The notes under the pieces were generated by a model. The model did no database searches, was not told the origin of the DNA, and saw only the letters and a program-made list of their open reading frames with translations. The position numbers were made by a program, and so were the translations under genes. Source: Sialis fuliginosa (taxonomy: Eukaryota; Arthropoda; Insecta; Megaloptera; Sialidae). From it: DNA of 64,000 nt. The stretch is taken from contig OY540813.1 in the NCBI GenBank assembly GCA_961205875.1, positions 17,951,001 to 18,015,000 of the forward strand, written 5' to 3'. Of the stretch, positions 37,301-52,300 are shown piece after piece (position 1 is the first letter of the stretch; each line of letters starts with the position of its first letter).

Positions 37301-40300
37301 TTAATTTGAAAATATAATCGCAGTTATTAAGAAGTGCTTAGATTTAAGCAAGGATGATTCTCACAGATTTGTTTTTTTTTTTTTTTTAATTTCAAAAAAA
37401 TTAATTTTATAAAAAAGTTTCACAAAAAAATTAATAATAAAGTTTATCTTGCTCCATATCAATTAAAAACCAATAAAACAATTCTTCTAGCTTTATTAAA
37501 AAAAAACTCTCATAATTATTATTTTTAAAGATGGACTTTCATATTTTTTATTTGTTTGTTATTTTTATAACGCACGAACGTAGCTTCAGAACTAAAAATG
37601 AAGTTGATTACGAACTTATGAAAAAAACAATTGAAATTTATCGTAGTTACATCAAAAATTAAAATTTTTATTTTAAAACAGTTATAATGAAAACATCATT
37701 AAATTTAACCATTTTATTCGATTTGAAATAATTTATTTATAGTAGGATTACACCACTGCAATACAAAAAGAGTGTACTTCATTTGTAGATTATTCACAAA
37801 AATATTTTGCCCTTTTTGTAAAATATTAAAAATAATGGTAGGGGTATAATATAATATATATATTATATATACGAGGGTTGCAGGCGAAGGCTGAGACCCG
37901 AGTAAATAAAGCTCCTAGTAATACAATAAATACATCCATATTAACGAAACATACCTTTGTCGAGTCTTCTAGCATCTTAGTGTGTTCTGCGATAAAGCGT
38001 ACACAGAAACAGGATTTGTGTATCTCCGGGGGACAATGCGAATGGGAGAACGCTGGATTCCTTAGCACCGGACTCTTGATGGTCGCTGTTCCACCGCATA
38101 CACCACCTACACCAGCTACACCTACACCTACACCACCTACCGCCGAGTCTTCGCCGATGTCACCCATGCTCAGTTCCTCGGACTCGGAATGTGGACCGTG
38201 GATTTGACAGCTGCCTCCGAACGGGCCGCCGTCAATTAGGCTGAAAGAGTAGTCCGTAAAATAAAATTTACAAAGTGTAATTGCTACTAAAATTAATATT
38301 TAGTTTAGGACCTAAAGTTTAAAAAAAAAACAATATAAGAGAAGTTTGATTACAAATTCAAGTGTTAATATAAATGTGACTTAATTTTGGATAGATACTT
38401 CAATATCTATAACTTTTACCGAAAATAGGTGAAACCATCAAGTAAATGTCACAATGATAATATAAAATTAAACGTAGCTTGAAGATTAATTGTAACACTT
38501 GATCGCGTTAGTTAGCATGAAGCATGAAATTAACTGTTTTGGGTGAAAGGGTAATGATAGTATAAAAGGGACTTTATAACTTATAAGTTACATTTAAATG
38601 CCTCTAAAAATAAATTAATATCTCTCTATGATTGAATTGAATAATAATTATCTTTTAAGACATAGTTATTGAATAATGATTACTTAGAAAATTATATAAC
38701 ATCATTAATAAATTGTTTTTACCAATGTTTTAACATATATTGCTTCCATATCATATCCGAAAGAGTAAATATTTTTTGTTCCATGTCTGTCAGTCTGTTC
38801 CATTTAAACGATTTTGATTAAACTGGTTTTCTTAGTTGGGTCTAGTTAGGGGGGAAAGGTGGCATTTCAAAATTGTTATTTTTTAAAAATAATTCGAGAA
38901 CGGTAGATAAAACGTGAAATATAGAATCTTTTTTGTAAAATATTCTTTTACGAAGAGATATACGAGTATGTATCAGTACTATGTCTATTTGCTTTTAATT
39001 CAATTAAAAAAGTTGTCAATTGTTTTTCTATCACCGTTTTTTTACATTGACATATAAGTAGAAAAATTTAGATTTAGATTGAAATTGATAAAAATAAAAA
39101 ATTCCGAAAAGTAGATATATGAAAATCAACACGTATTAAGAAAAATTTTAAATTAATATTTTCAAATAAAATTTTATAGAAACTAAATGGTTAACCAATG
39201 GCAGTATATGTATATGTATGTCTTACAGTAACTCGTTAATTGAATTCAATTGTGGTAAAATAAAATAAAATATCTTAATTAGAATACAATTTTGTTAAGA
39301 ACACCCTCAAAATCCTGCGTGAAGGAATTGAAACAGAAATAAATAAATTCAATGATTGCTATCCATAGTTCAATACTTACCTAGCCGGTGACAAATCTTC
39401 TTTGGACGGTGTTTTGCTGATGTACCGTTTGGGGCTACAGGAAATATCGTCGTTCTGTGCCGTAGGCTGATAAGGATAGTAGCAGGGTTCTCTACTGGAC
39501 CCTTGTAACAGCATTCTGCCTGACCTATAGTTCAAATAATAATTAATTCAAATTAGTTAATGTACATGTATGTAGGTACAATGCATTAGGGATCGATAAC
39601 AGTATTATCTGTTTAACGATTCAACATTTAAAAAAGGTAAATTGAAGAAAGGATTATGTGAAGTAGTTGCAGATTATATACAGTTTAATTGCCGATAATT
39701 GCTATAATGATTGGTATTTTCCTATTGGCATACATGCAAAACATAATTTCGTAGTTATTTTATAAACAATTCTGTTTTACAAGCATGTAATAATTGGATT
39801 CTGGGTATATAAAATACAATCATTTATATACGACATTCTTTAAAAAAGACATATATGATGAAAGGATGCAAATTAATCATTTGAAATTATTGTTACGAGC
39901 TCGTTTCTGGTGCCATTCTTGAGTTTGAAAAAGTATCAAGTTCTACCGATTAAGGGTTGATCTAGATTCTAGATAATCGAGTCGATTTCGGGCTGGTCTC
40001 GATCCGGTTTCGCTTCAGTCAAATATTCAGTATAGTAATACTGTATCGGAGTGTGATTGGACCGAGACATGATCGATATCTATAGTGTGAATGATTTTAT
40101 TGTTTATTATTTATTTATATTTGATTGGAGCGAGACCGAACCGAGGCCGACTCGATAGTCTGGATGGACCCTAAGACCTACATTTTGATACTCCATGTTT
40201 CCGTCTAGCTTTAGCTCTATTGTACTTATCTGACGGTCAGATGATAAAGCGAGATTAATATGGTTTTACCCACTGTTATATACTTACGTAAGATGACACC

Positions 40301-43300
40301 TTGGTTGATATAATGACTAAAATTATATCATTTACACCCGGAAACGTAATAACAATTATATTGAAGTATTACAAATAAATACAGCACAATAGACTTTAAT
40401 TAAATGTCAATGTATTCTAATTAAACTAAAATATTCAATGATAAGTATTCGAAAACTTACCTCGAAGTTTCGAATGAGTACTGTGGTCTTCGCATGACCA
40501 ACAAACGTGGTAGGATGTGTATGAAGACACGTTTTACCCAAGGGGCCATTCGGTGGGTCTGCGGGGACCGGAAATGGACGTTCAGAACTACCACAGTGAC
40601 ACATATACTGTAATATAACACATGATATTATTGTACAGTTACTTTTCTTCATTTTCTTTGTTGCATGATTAAAACTAAAATTGCGTTGTTGATGATAGAA
40701 TTACTCACGAGCAATATAGATTTTCATGAAAATATTATTTTATTTTATTATAATTATAATCATGGACAGATCCAGTGAGAAGGGGAGTATTACCGAGAAG
40801 AGAAATGTAAAGAACTTTTAGTTCTAACTAATTACTTCTTCCCTCTAATAAATGATAGTTGAATTTTCTTTCTTCGAAACTATTTTAACGAAACATTCGT
40901 TTTAAATGAGACATTTTAAACGTTTTCTCTCATCTGGTGATATTGAATTATATGTTTCGACAGTACATGCCAAGGACCTTTCTAATAATTAATAGATTTA
41001 AACTACAATGCGTCATAAATGTTATTGTCTCAAATTCCGAAACCGATTTATTAGATTGGCATTATTAATTGCAAATATCATCGGATACCATGTGACATAA
41101 CCAAGTGGTGAACTCTTGATTCCATGTGTTGTTATGATTTATCGAATGCGTTTCTATTAAACTATTAGAATCTGTGTATTACTATAGTCTGTTTCATTTA
41201 AGATTGCATCGATAGTTAACATAGGAAGCTTAATACGTGCTCCGGATTGGGCAAAACGCCAGCCATATAAGGATATTAGAAAACAAATATTCATAATACA
41301 AAGGTGAGTTTTATTTATTAGAAATTTTAGAGTATATGTCAAAACGATTGCCAGTTGTTTAACGTGGAGTATCGTTTCTAACTATCTTTATTCTGTGGGC
41401 TAGCCTAGTACGAGAATAGTGCCTGTATGAATCGTACCGTCTAATCCCCGCCCACCACTGCAATCTTAAATGAAACAGACTATAAGTGCAACAATCGTTC
41501 AATATCATTAACTGTTATCAGTGTTTTAACCAAGTGTATTTGGAGGTAGAAATATTATCTGTTTCTGGAAGAACAAAATATATTTTGATCTCCCGCTCAC
41601 ATTACTGACAGAATCGATGGATGATACATCTCCCAAACTGGTGATTACTATAAGATATTTTATTTATTTATTTGCACATGGTAATGCTTTTTTTCTTTTA
41701 TATTTGGTTATTAATATTTAATATACAGTGAGCTGGCGTATGTTAATACCCTGGGGTGCCTCACTGTGGGGCTAAATGACACATGTTTGCGCGAAATTTC
41801 GCTTCAAGCCAATTTTCAACTAATGTTAATGCAGTCGAATGCATTTGAAATTTATGTAAATATAAATATGTTAATAATATACGTATTTGTACATATATTT
41901 ATTAACAGAGGAGATATCGAAAAAATACGAGATTATTATTTAACCTGTATATATGTAGATATGTTCACACATGTTTTTCACATGCGGTATAATAGTACTT
42001 ACTAGCAAATTAAACATTATATCTGTGCAGTATCTTACTCGCTTAACTAATTTACGAATTTATCGTTTAATCGATTTTCAGATTTAAGGGGCGAAAGAGT
42101 AATTGAGAGAGTGAATTGACTATTCTTGGAGTAATTTTTATAAACTACAACTATTTACCTTCCAAATGCGATCAACTGCATTAAAATTGGTTGAAAATTA
42201 GCTCGAAGCGAAATTTTGCGTTAAAATGTGGTACTGTGCGCAAGGATACCAGGGTATGAAGCCAATGTTCACGAAGCCATCATCCATGGTTTATTTCGTA
42301 GGATCTAGACTAATTATACATATACTTCCTGTCTAAATACGAGAAGCCTTGTCCTTTTTTATATATTTAAAATATTAATAAATTTTAAAATAATAATAAA
42401 AAAATATATACCATGCAAATAATTGAAATATAATTTAAATTGGAAGAGAGCAAAGTCAATTTGCCCCAGGTGCAGAAATACCTTGTTACGGTATTATATA
42501 AGAATATTTACGTATGAATACATACCTTATCGAAACGAGTATCATAGCAAATATTAGATATTTTCCTAAAAGTGGTACAACCAAAGACGTAGGTGGGATA
42601 ATTTCTACAACCAGCAAAAAGAACACGTGGAGACTAATAAGAATTGATATTGACAGCGTTACCTGTAACATAATACAAATATTAAATTAAATAATTTAAG
42701 TAATAATAAATGACAAATTGATAAATGGATTATACAATTTATTATTATAATCAATACAAGGTGAGTAAGTTAAAATAAAATTTTATATAAATTTACATAC
42801 AGGCAATTGATGCATAAATAACGAGATTATTCATTATTCTTGTTTGACCCACTGTGGTCCGACATTTTAAAACTCGTAGAGTAATCTGCTTAATTCTGGA
42901 AGCGAGAAGTATGTATATTATTGTATACATTTATTTTATTTTTTACATAATTTAAATAACGAGGTAGAAAAAATGTGTTACGAGCTGAAAATTAGGCAGT
43001 GTTCATTTAATAAAGCATTATGAATTTTTATTTCGAAGAAAGAGCTGTTTACAGAAAAACAATTCACTTAAGATATAAAACTCAATTTAGTGGGGCAATG
43101 TCATGATATTTATTTATTTTCTATTTGTGGGTGTTCTTCATGGGTTTTTAATAGTAAAATTAAAAATTAATATTAAATCGAGGCGATTTAAAAAATAATC
43201 ACAACGCGAGTTTTGTTATTTATATAAAATGAATTAATCCAGACAAAAAGTAAAACAGAAAAAACAATAAGCATTTTCTTGTTCAAGCTTTTTAAATTAT

Positions 43301-46300
43301 TAAAACATAAATCGTTACCATTAAAAATAAAAACTATAAAATTAACCACAAATAAAAAACATCATAATATTGCTCCCTTCAAACTAAATGATTTCTGTCT
43401 GAAAAGTTTTCTTGTAAACAACAGCTTACGAGTACTTTTTGAATTAAAAACTCGTAACGTTTTATTTTGAACACCCGGTATAACATTTTTATTGCTCATT
43501 TTTATCACCTTCCATTACATTTTTTTGAAAAATTTCCCACACTTTGTTCGATAAAGTTGTAATGCTTTGATGCACAATTTCACGTTGGTACTCATTCTAT
43601 AAAATAATGTTCTTTTGAAGGTGCTTTTACAGAATTGAATAAAAGAAACTCGGATGAGACTAAGTTCGGGTTATAAGACAGGTGAAGCACAATTTTCCGT
43701 TGGAATTCCTGTAAATTTTGTTGGATAACTGAAAACATATGTGGCTAACAATTGTGCTGTTGGTAAAGTAGATTACATACCTTCTGTTCGCTAAAATAAA
43801 TCGTACCTACATTTTTCTTCAATTGCTTTCTTTAATTTGCCCACTTGTCGGCAATTGATGGTATTCTTTTGGTTTTAAAAGCCAACTCCACAATTTAACA
43901 GTAACACAATTCAATTCTGCACGTAAATTTTTAGTCCAATTTTTTAATGGATTTAAGATTCCTTACTCGAACGTTTTTAAAATTAATTTCTTGAAATTTT
44001 GGCTAATAAACAGTAGCTGGAAAACTTTTGAAATATTAATTATCTGGTGAGCTACACATCGGCTCTATTTAAAGTATATTTATGATTTTACGTATTAAGT
44101 ATTAAGCGAAGACCGCCACCGTATCGACCTTAAAAATCTGTTATATGTTTAACATTTCTGTATGGAGGTTAGAACGCGCAGAAGTGGACGTACTTTAAAA
44201 TAATTAGACAACAAAAAATCAGGAAAAGGTGGTAAATAATTAAACAGTTATGATCGAACAATAACAATGAACAGAAAGTAGAAATCCTGATAATAATGAT
44301 GTTTTACTGTAATTACTTAAAATGATTTTCTGTAATCGAAAATTGTGTGCAAGTTTATTGTTAAAATATTATATAAAAAATTGTATGAGAAAAAAGTGTC
44401 TAATTATTATAATTAATTTCAAATATGAAGAAGTTAAAAACTGATCAGTTCAAATAAATAGCATTTTATTATATAAAACAGAGGTTTCTACTGTATTTTT
44501 ACCTATACAGAACATTAAAATAATCTCAAAACTTATGGATCAATCTGTATATGTTCTTAAATCTCCAAACCGTTTATTGTTAGTAGGTTCTGGAACATTA
44601 TTAAATAGTTCCAGTTACTTTAAAACATAATAAAGTAGAACAACGGAGTAACAAATTGTTCAAACATACGAACTTAATTTAACATTAATATAAATTAGTG
44701 CATTTGTAATTTGTTTATGTCCTAATTTACAAGGGATGGAGCTTGTCTCGTTGATTACTTACCTTCTCCCCGCTGTCTGAAGGTAGGTAGAAGGTCAGAA
44801 CAGTTAAGAATGATATTCCCATGCATGGGATGATTATATTTACTGTGTAGAACAATGTTTTTCTTCTCATTGTTATGTTGAATGTAATATCGAGATAAGG
44901 TTCGTCACAGCATGTGTAAAATTTTTCATTCCTAGAGAAAAATAGAATGTTAATAGTTATTACAGTATTACCTAGGAAGGTAAAATTTGAGGTTACTAAT
45001 ATAAACCAAAAATAGTTAAACTTATTATTTTATTTGATGTGGAATGAGTTTTTATGTAATTTTGGAGGAAGAGAGGAAATATACTTTTAGAAGGATTATG
45101 AAGTTTATATGTTTCGGGAACTACTATAACTACTATAAGTGTTCCAGACTACTCGTCCACTATGCTTTACGCCCAAACTATTGAAGATAGAGTTTTATGA
45201 TAAAAAAATTTATTGTATATATCGACCCTAAAAAATTTCAGGAAAATATTTTCAACCCCCTAAAACCCCTTTTGGGGGGGGGGGGGTAGTTTGAGGGGTG
45301 TATGCTCATTTCTAAGTAAAATCAAATAGAACGGTATATCCAAAAAATAATTTTTAAAGATCATAGAAAAGTAAGAAACTTTTGTAAAAAAAATTTTTAT
45401 AGGTACATTCAATTGTTTAGAAAATAAATTTTAGGCAGAAATAATGAACTTTCTAATGATGTATATGATTTTTTGAGATTTGGATAGTTTAAAGTGTTAT
45501 ATGCGAAACTGTTTTTAATTAATATATTTATACTTTTCAGTATTTTTGGTCCTTTTTTTAAGTCATTTTATTTTTTTAAGTTTTTACAGTAGTCAAAATG
45601 TTTAAAAATTTTATTATCTTGCAAGTTGCAATAACATTAAATTTGTTTTTACCTTTGATCAGAATATGAAGTATAAACGAAAAATTATATTGTTTGAATA
45701 TTTATGAACAGTACTTCGTATATGTACACACATACAAATGTATACAAATATTTACTATCGATTTATATTTAATATTTAATAAAAACTGCTATCCCTAGAT
45801 CTAAGTTTTAAGCTTTTGTAAAACATCGTATTTTAAGAGCTCTTACAGAGTTTTAAGGATCAGTAAAAATAAAGAAATAAAAGAATTGGTTCAGTGAAGA
45901 AAAGTTGTGTTAAAGCTGTTTTAGAAACTTTAGTATAGATGTTAAAGGAGATACTGATAAATCTTAGATAGACTATATAGTGTTTGGGTAAAATTTTTCA
46001 GTCAATATGCTGTAGTTATTAGCAGGGCTGACCTTTTTGTTCCCTATGGCTATATTAAAATCAAGCCCAGTAGATATTGCCTCCTTTATTTAAAAATTTT
46101 CATTCTCTTAAATTAAATGCAATTAGATAAAAAAATGAAAAAATAACTTTTCATTTATCGCAAACGAAAACAAATTTTGTATTTATTTTAATTTACTAAC
46201 ATTCAAATTTACCATATGAAAAAGTAATCAATACAATTGTACTGCATGACGCAAGTATTATTTAATTAAACGTTCTGTTAGAGTACCTAAAATAAAATTT

Positions 46301-49300
46301 TGTTATAAAATAGTTTTTACTTATTTTTTTTTTTAAATTAATTTTGACAGACCCAAAGTAGCACAATTAAGTATATATATTCGTGTATATATTCTATACC
46401 AAACAAACAAGTGCAAGAAAATAATTAAACTCATAAGAAATTTAAATAGAAAAAACACTAAATATATCTCACTAACTAATTGCTTCCTCGCAATATCGAA
46501 GATACGAGAAGCTATGTGATCGTTTCAGATTGAGACAAAAAAGTTCTCCAATTTCAAAATTTTAAATTGATTTATCCAAACACTTATTTAAGACAAACAC
46601 TTTTCGTTCCGTGTCTGTCTGTCTGTCCGTGTGTCCGTGTGTCCGTCCGTCTGTCCCCTGAATCCTTGTCACACGCATAACTCATGAACCACTGAACCGA
46701 TAATATTGAAACTTGGTCGGATGGTTGGGTTTGATTTGAGGACGGTCCCATTTCAAAATCATAAAAATCGTGTGTAAGGGGGAGGGGTGACACCCCAAAA
46801 TATTTCTTTTTTCAAGATATCTCAAGAACGACACATGTTACGAGAAAATTTTATAGAATATTTTTTGTAGAGCATTAAATTTCCTATAATATGGGTCTAC
46901 TACGTTTGCTGTAAAATATTCCCTTACAAAGATTTATTTCAATTTATTTTAAAAATTCGTGTTTTGTTTTTCTAAATTGATATTTGATTGGATATTATAT
47001 TAAATGTCATTCTGACGTTTTAAATGTCATTTTGGCGTTTTAAATTTCACTTTGACGTTTTAAATGTCATTTTGACATTTGCATAAATTTAGATTTAGAT
47101 TGAAATTGTCAAAAAATTAAACATATATGAAAAAATATTCAGGTGCGTTTTAAGAAAAATTTCGAACTAAGATTTTTTAGTAAAATTTGTATAAAAATTA
47201 AATGGTTAACCAATGCCCGGCAATTTATCTGAACACTATCGGTTTTAGTGAATTTAGCACGAGGAAGTACTGTGCATTTACTTGGCAGATGTTTTTTTCT
47301 TTATTTATTTTTATTTATAATTTCACAGACTATTTATTGTTAAGTATGCCTATACTCGTTTTTCTTTACCCCATAAACGAAATTGTCACATATATACACA
47401 AATAAATAGTTACCTTACTGCTGGTACTTCTAGAATATCCCATTCTACAGACATGTAGAATTCTGAAAGGTCTACCCCAACTTCCACGACGTTACTCCCA
47501 GCTTTCTCGTCCATGTGTCGTAGGTCGACCTATGTACCCACATATTGTTAGCCAAGAGTAGACACATATCTTTTTCACATAAAATGTAGATATGATGGCA
47601 CATATATATTTACAGTTTCATCAACCCTATACCGGATACTCTGTGATATATTTTTGAGAAAATATATAAATTTTTATCGTAAAATGTATGACAATTAATT
47701 GATACATACTGAAAATGTTTTAAGTTAAAATTTGATAAAAATGATGTTAGATAAGAAGTATTTTTTTTTGTTAAAATGGTCAAGTTAAAATAAACACACT
47801 ATAATATACGGTTTCAGTTTTTATAATTCTCATTAAATGCGTAATATATTTCAACAAATTATTTTAATTAAAATTTTATTCTTTTAAATACATGTGCAGT
47901 GTTGTCATAATAAAAGAAATACTTCCGCTTATAACTTTCTTTTGTATAATAAAACAAGCGAGCAGTAGAGGGTTGAATTTACAAACATTTCATTTACTAA
48001 AAGCTAGGTTTGTCCAACTGTGAGTAAAAATTAAGCATCTGTACAAAGGTTTACAATTAAAGTTCGTATGTATGTGTGTGTGTCGACATGCATGTTTTCA
48101 CGGAGTAAGATTGTAGGTAGGTACGTATCTACAAACACAGGATTATTACTTTTTTTCACTTTCATATGTTCCGAAGGAAAATCGTGTCCGAGAGAAGGAT
48201 AGATTCTACCTTTAAACCGTAAATAAAAAGTGTTTTTCCCTTGGCAGCTGTGTGTGTGTCTGTCTGGATGTTGATTTTTCTTTCATTCATGACAATTTAT
48301 GTAAAAATACACCGATTTGAATATTTTTTTCCAAAATAGCAGTTCTCACTATCGCCCAATTTTATTTTATGTACCCAATTTATATAATATAAAAAAATGT
48401 CCATAGGTATTAAATATTATAGAACATAAGCCTATAAGACCTCCCACTTCCCGTGGAATTATAAATTTCCTTAAAGATATTTGAATTACTCGATTCTAAA
48501 AATTATTTTCATATATACTCATTTTAAATTTTAATATTTTCTTACTACACCACTGAGTTTTAAATAACAATTTCAACAAGAGCAGCCTGGTGTCATTAGC
48601 CTAACAACGTCGTCAACTAGTGTTTAAGTGTTGTGTGGTTTATTAGCCCCCCTCCCCTACCCCCTCAACCGTACACACACGCACACATACACACGACAAT
48701 AATAATAGACACTAAAGGAAGTTTGTTTAGGTGTATTTACATTTTTAATTGGTACAGAACATTGTGCTATTTTATTTTGCATGCACTGGTGTATTTTATA
48801 CATAAAATAAAACAACAGATAACAGGGGTTGTGTACATTTATTTTTTTGTAATTTCTATAATTTCAAATAGTTCATATTATTTTCATTTCTGAAGTTTGC
48901 TTTGAGATATTTGTTACTAATATATTTAAAAAAATCGTCGCAGACAAGTAAGAAAATTCAGAAATGATAATAATAATCATGAAAATCGAACAATAAATAT
49001 TTAAAATACACCAAGATGAGGTGAAATATAGTTATTATAAAACGTTCAATTTGGTGGTCTTGAAATTAACCCGGATAATACCAAAAAAAGTTAGTTGTTT
49101 TTTTTGCGATATTTTAAATAGATTATAAAGACGAAAGTAAGAAAAATGTGCACAAAAATTGATGCAATTTAATTAAAAAAAGAAGAAGAAAATATAGATG
49201 AAATGAGTACGTTTACACAGCGCTGTTGTTCCGGTTTTACTGTAACCGATGTAGTTAAACCGTCTTAAGAGATGCTGTTTACACATACGAGAATAAGTAA

Positions 49301-52300
49301 CGTCAGCTGGAATTATAATTCCGATTTGAAGTACGCTATAAGTTCGATGGCATACCAACAAGAAATTCCAAAAATATTTCGTTCGAATTTCACGAATTAC
49401 GCTTTCTTTTGTTTTCAATCTCTTCAACTCAGGTGTTTTAAACTTATTTTAACTGACGATGCTTTTTCAAATGTGAATACATTATGATGAAATCCCTATA
49501 CTTCGTAGATATTTATATTTTTTTGGGGTTGGCTAAATAGATATTACTATGTCAATGCAGTTCACACGCGTTTTTATTCCGTTTCTATCCCGGTTTAGTT
49601 ATGCTATGCCTGTAGGTCAAGAGGAACAGCATAACTAAACCTGATCAGTCTTGTCAGGTGTAATACACCATCTACACACATTTTTAAACCCGGTTTCACT
49701 ACATCGGTTACAATAAAACCGGAATAACAGCGCTGTAAACGAACACAGTGATGGTCTTATCCGGGTTAAAGATTTGGACCGGCATTTTTTGAATCTACAA
49801 ATAAATCTATTTACAAAAATTTCAGTTTTTTTTTTGCTTTGATTATTTTTTATTGGAAAAATAAAAATATTCTAATATTATTCAACAAAAATCACATGCA
49901 AAAATATATTAAATAAATATAAATTCAACGAAAGCTCTGTATAGAATTCACAAACAGTTTGTATTTGAAGCTTAGTTTCATACAAAATTAAATTTATACC
50001 TTTTTAGCAAAAACTAGTTTACATAAAATGAATCTGTAAAATAATAATTAATTGTTATATTCTGTTATAAGAAAACAGAATGCATTCTAAAGTAACGTTT
50101 ATTAACGTTAATTCAATCCAATTTCTAAAAAAAAAAACGGTACAAAATCATTACCCGTTGTAAAATATACAGAAAACTTCTGATTATTTTTTAATACAAT
50201 TTGTAGATGGCTCAATTCAAATTAGCATTTTAACAGATTCTTCTAAATAAGTTATTAGAAAATAGAACTAAAAGCAATAACTTTTATAAATTAAAAATGC
50301 AAACTACATCTAAAAGTATTTTTGTACAAAAAGTCTGTAATTGTGTATTGTAAATATATACAAAAAAAAGTTTTCAAATAAAAAATTAGACTAAAATAAA
50401 TTGTGTCAATTTTTGTATTATTATATTGTAAACGAAATATACGTATATACATAAATACCAACATAAGAAAATAAATACGATAACTTTTTACATTTAAAAT
50501 AAATTTAGACATATAATTTTGATTAATTTTTTTCGACTGTGTTAAAAATATTTTTTATTATCATGCTAAATAAAAACGTCGATTTTTTCTACATTTTAAT
50601 AAAATATTTACATATATGTATATGTATATAAAATACCTACACATTCAACATATAGTCTAAAACATATTTTCTAGCCCCTCCCCACCATTTTCAATCCACA
50701 AAAACCGTTGGAAAAGGTATAAAATTAGTGCGTGTCAAAAAAAGTTTCCGCACAATTTTTACTTGAAGCATCAAAAATCAAAAAAATTGCTTCAAGTTTG
50801 ATTTAATTTTTTTTAAATTAAATTTGTTCAAGTTTTAAAAATATATTTTGTTGTAGGTTTTATAAAAGATTTTTAAAAGATTAAAGTATTAATGAATTAA
50901 ATGTAAGGAAAAGTTAAATATGGATTTAAAAAATATAACGACTAATGTTTAAAAAGTACATTAGTTTTTTATTTTTAATTTTTAATAAATTCTTGCACGC
51001 GTGTTTGAGAATTAACCAAAAACAGTTTTAAAATAGTTTTTCCTTTATTAATATTAAATAATTTTTTTAAATAAATTATTTATTTTTTATTTAAAAAATC
51101 ATACGTTATTGTTGAAATTATGTAAATACAAAAAAAACTGTTTATCTAATAAATACTAGCAGTAATGTATTTCAGATAATGAATTATTTTAGACCATTAT
51201 TAGGTCAATCAATATTTTAATATTGTATCAATAATAGATCAGTGTTTTACCATTATTAGTTCTGGGGAAATACATATACCCATGGATTTTTCAGAATTGA
51301 AAATTTTAACAAATGTTTTTTTTGTTTGTGTGTCGTGGTTGGCTTGTAATGGATTAATATTGATAGGTATGTATATGTTCTTAGTGTTAGATAAGCACTT
51401 TGGGCCCATTTTTCCAATCTCTATAAGATGGAATTATTCTCATGCTCGGTTCAACAAACAAGCAGTTATCTAGCATGTATAGCTATCTTTTTCTTTAGGG
51501 GATTTCTTAAATTGTCAGTTTATCTCTAAACCAGCATAGTGTAAATTTTGGCTCGTTTAATATTGAACCAAGTTACTTTTGCTGTAATTCTTGTTTCCAT
51601 TAAAACAAAAATAATTATTATATCAAAAATTTTACAAAATAAACATGATTAAATATAATTTCATATAATATTCTTGATTTCTGGCTATAAACCTCGTCTT
51701 CTTGGCATAATATTATGTCAAAATTTCATTTTATTTTAAAAAGAGTTCTATCAATTTTCAGTGCGATCAAAAAGACGTGGCTTGCACTCAGAACCCCAAA
51801 ATTTTACTATCTTTTTGATATTCACTTCACAATAATGTTTAATTCTCATATGCCCGATTGTAATAATCTGTGCCCGTGACCGATACATAATCAATGATCA
51901 AGTTAAACTCCAATTCCGAAATCCCAAGGGAGTTGTGTGCAAATGTAAAGGGACGTTTAATGAGATAAGATATAATTATTACTGGAATTACTACGTACAT
52001 ATTCATGTAAATGATTTGGTTAACTAATTGTTTTGTAGCGTTTATTACATTGTAAGATAAATATGTTTTTGTTTTTAACTCTTAAATCTTGATTAGTATT
52101 TCAGGTTTCTAAAAATAACCTGTACCTTATTGGTTTTTAAACATTATATTTCTTCTTTTTTTCAAGTAACGAAATTTTGACATTGAAAAAACAAGAAGAA
52201 GCGATTTATAGGAAGAATTTGATATAATGTATTTGTGTTGAACATTTTTTAACCTATCCAAAACACTTTTAATTAGTCATTAAGAACAAGTACTTAACTG

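Larger units (their letters stand above)
44932..47413 (-). other. nAChR intron 5
   Basis: This is a 2.5-kb phase 2 intron. It includes a run of G at about 45277-45289 and the family C repeat at 46590-47215. The frame at 46584-46793 is part of the repeat. Confidence 0.8.

Noticed and set aside
37878..38207. 109-codon plus-strand open frame
   Set aside because: Antisense shadow of nAChR exon 10; its Thr/Pro repeat is the complement of the Val/Gly repeat.
40407..40652. 81-codon minus-strand frame
   Set aside because: Wrong frame across nAChR exon 8; the correct frame gives the conserved HFRSP and APWVKRVF residues.
49173..49487. Open frames on both strands near 49.3 kb
   Set aside because: Inside a TIR element, with no transposase motifs.
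51282..51473. 63-codon hydrophobic plus frame
   Set aside because: Hydrophobic runs are expected from T-rich DNA; no domain, splice signal or neighbour supports it.
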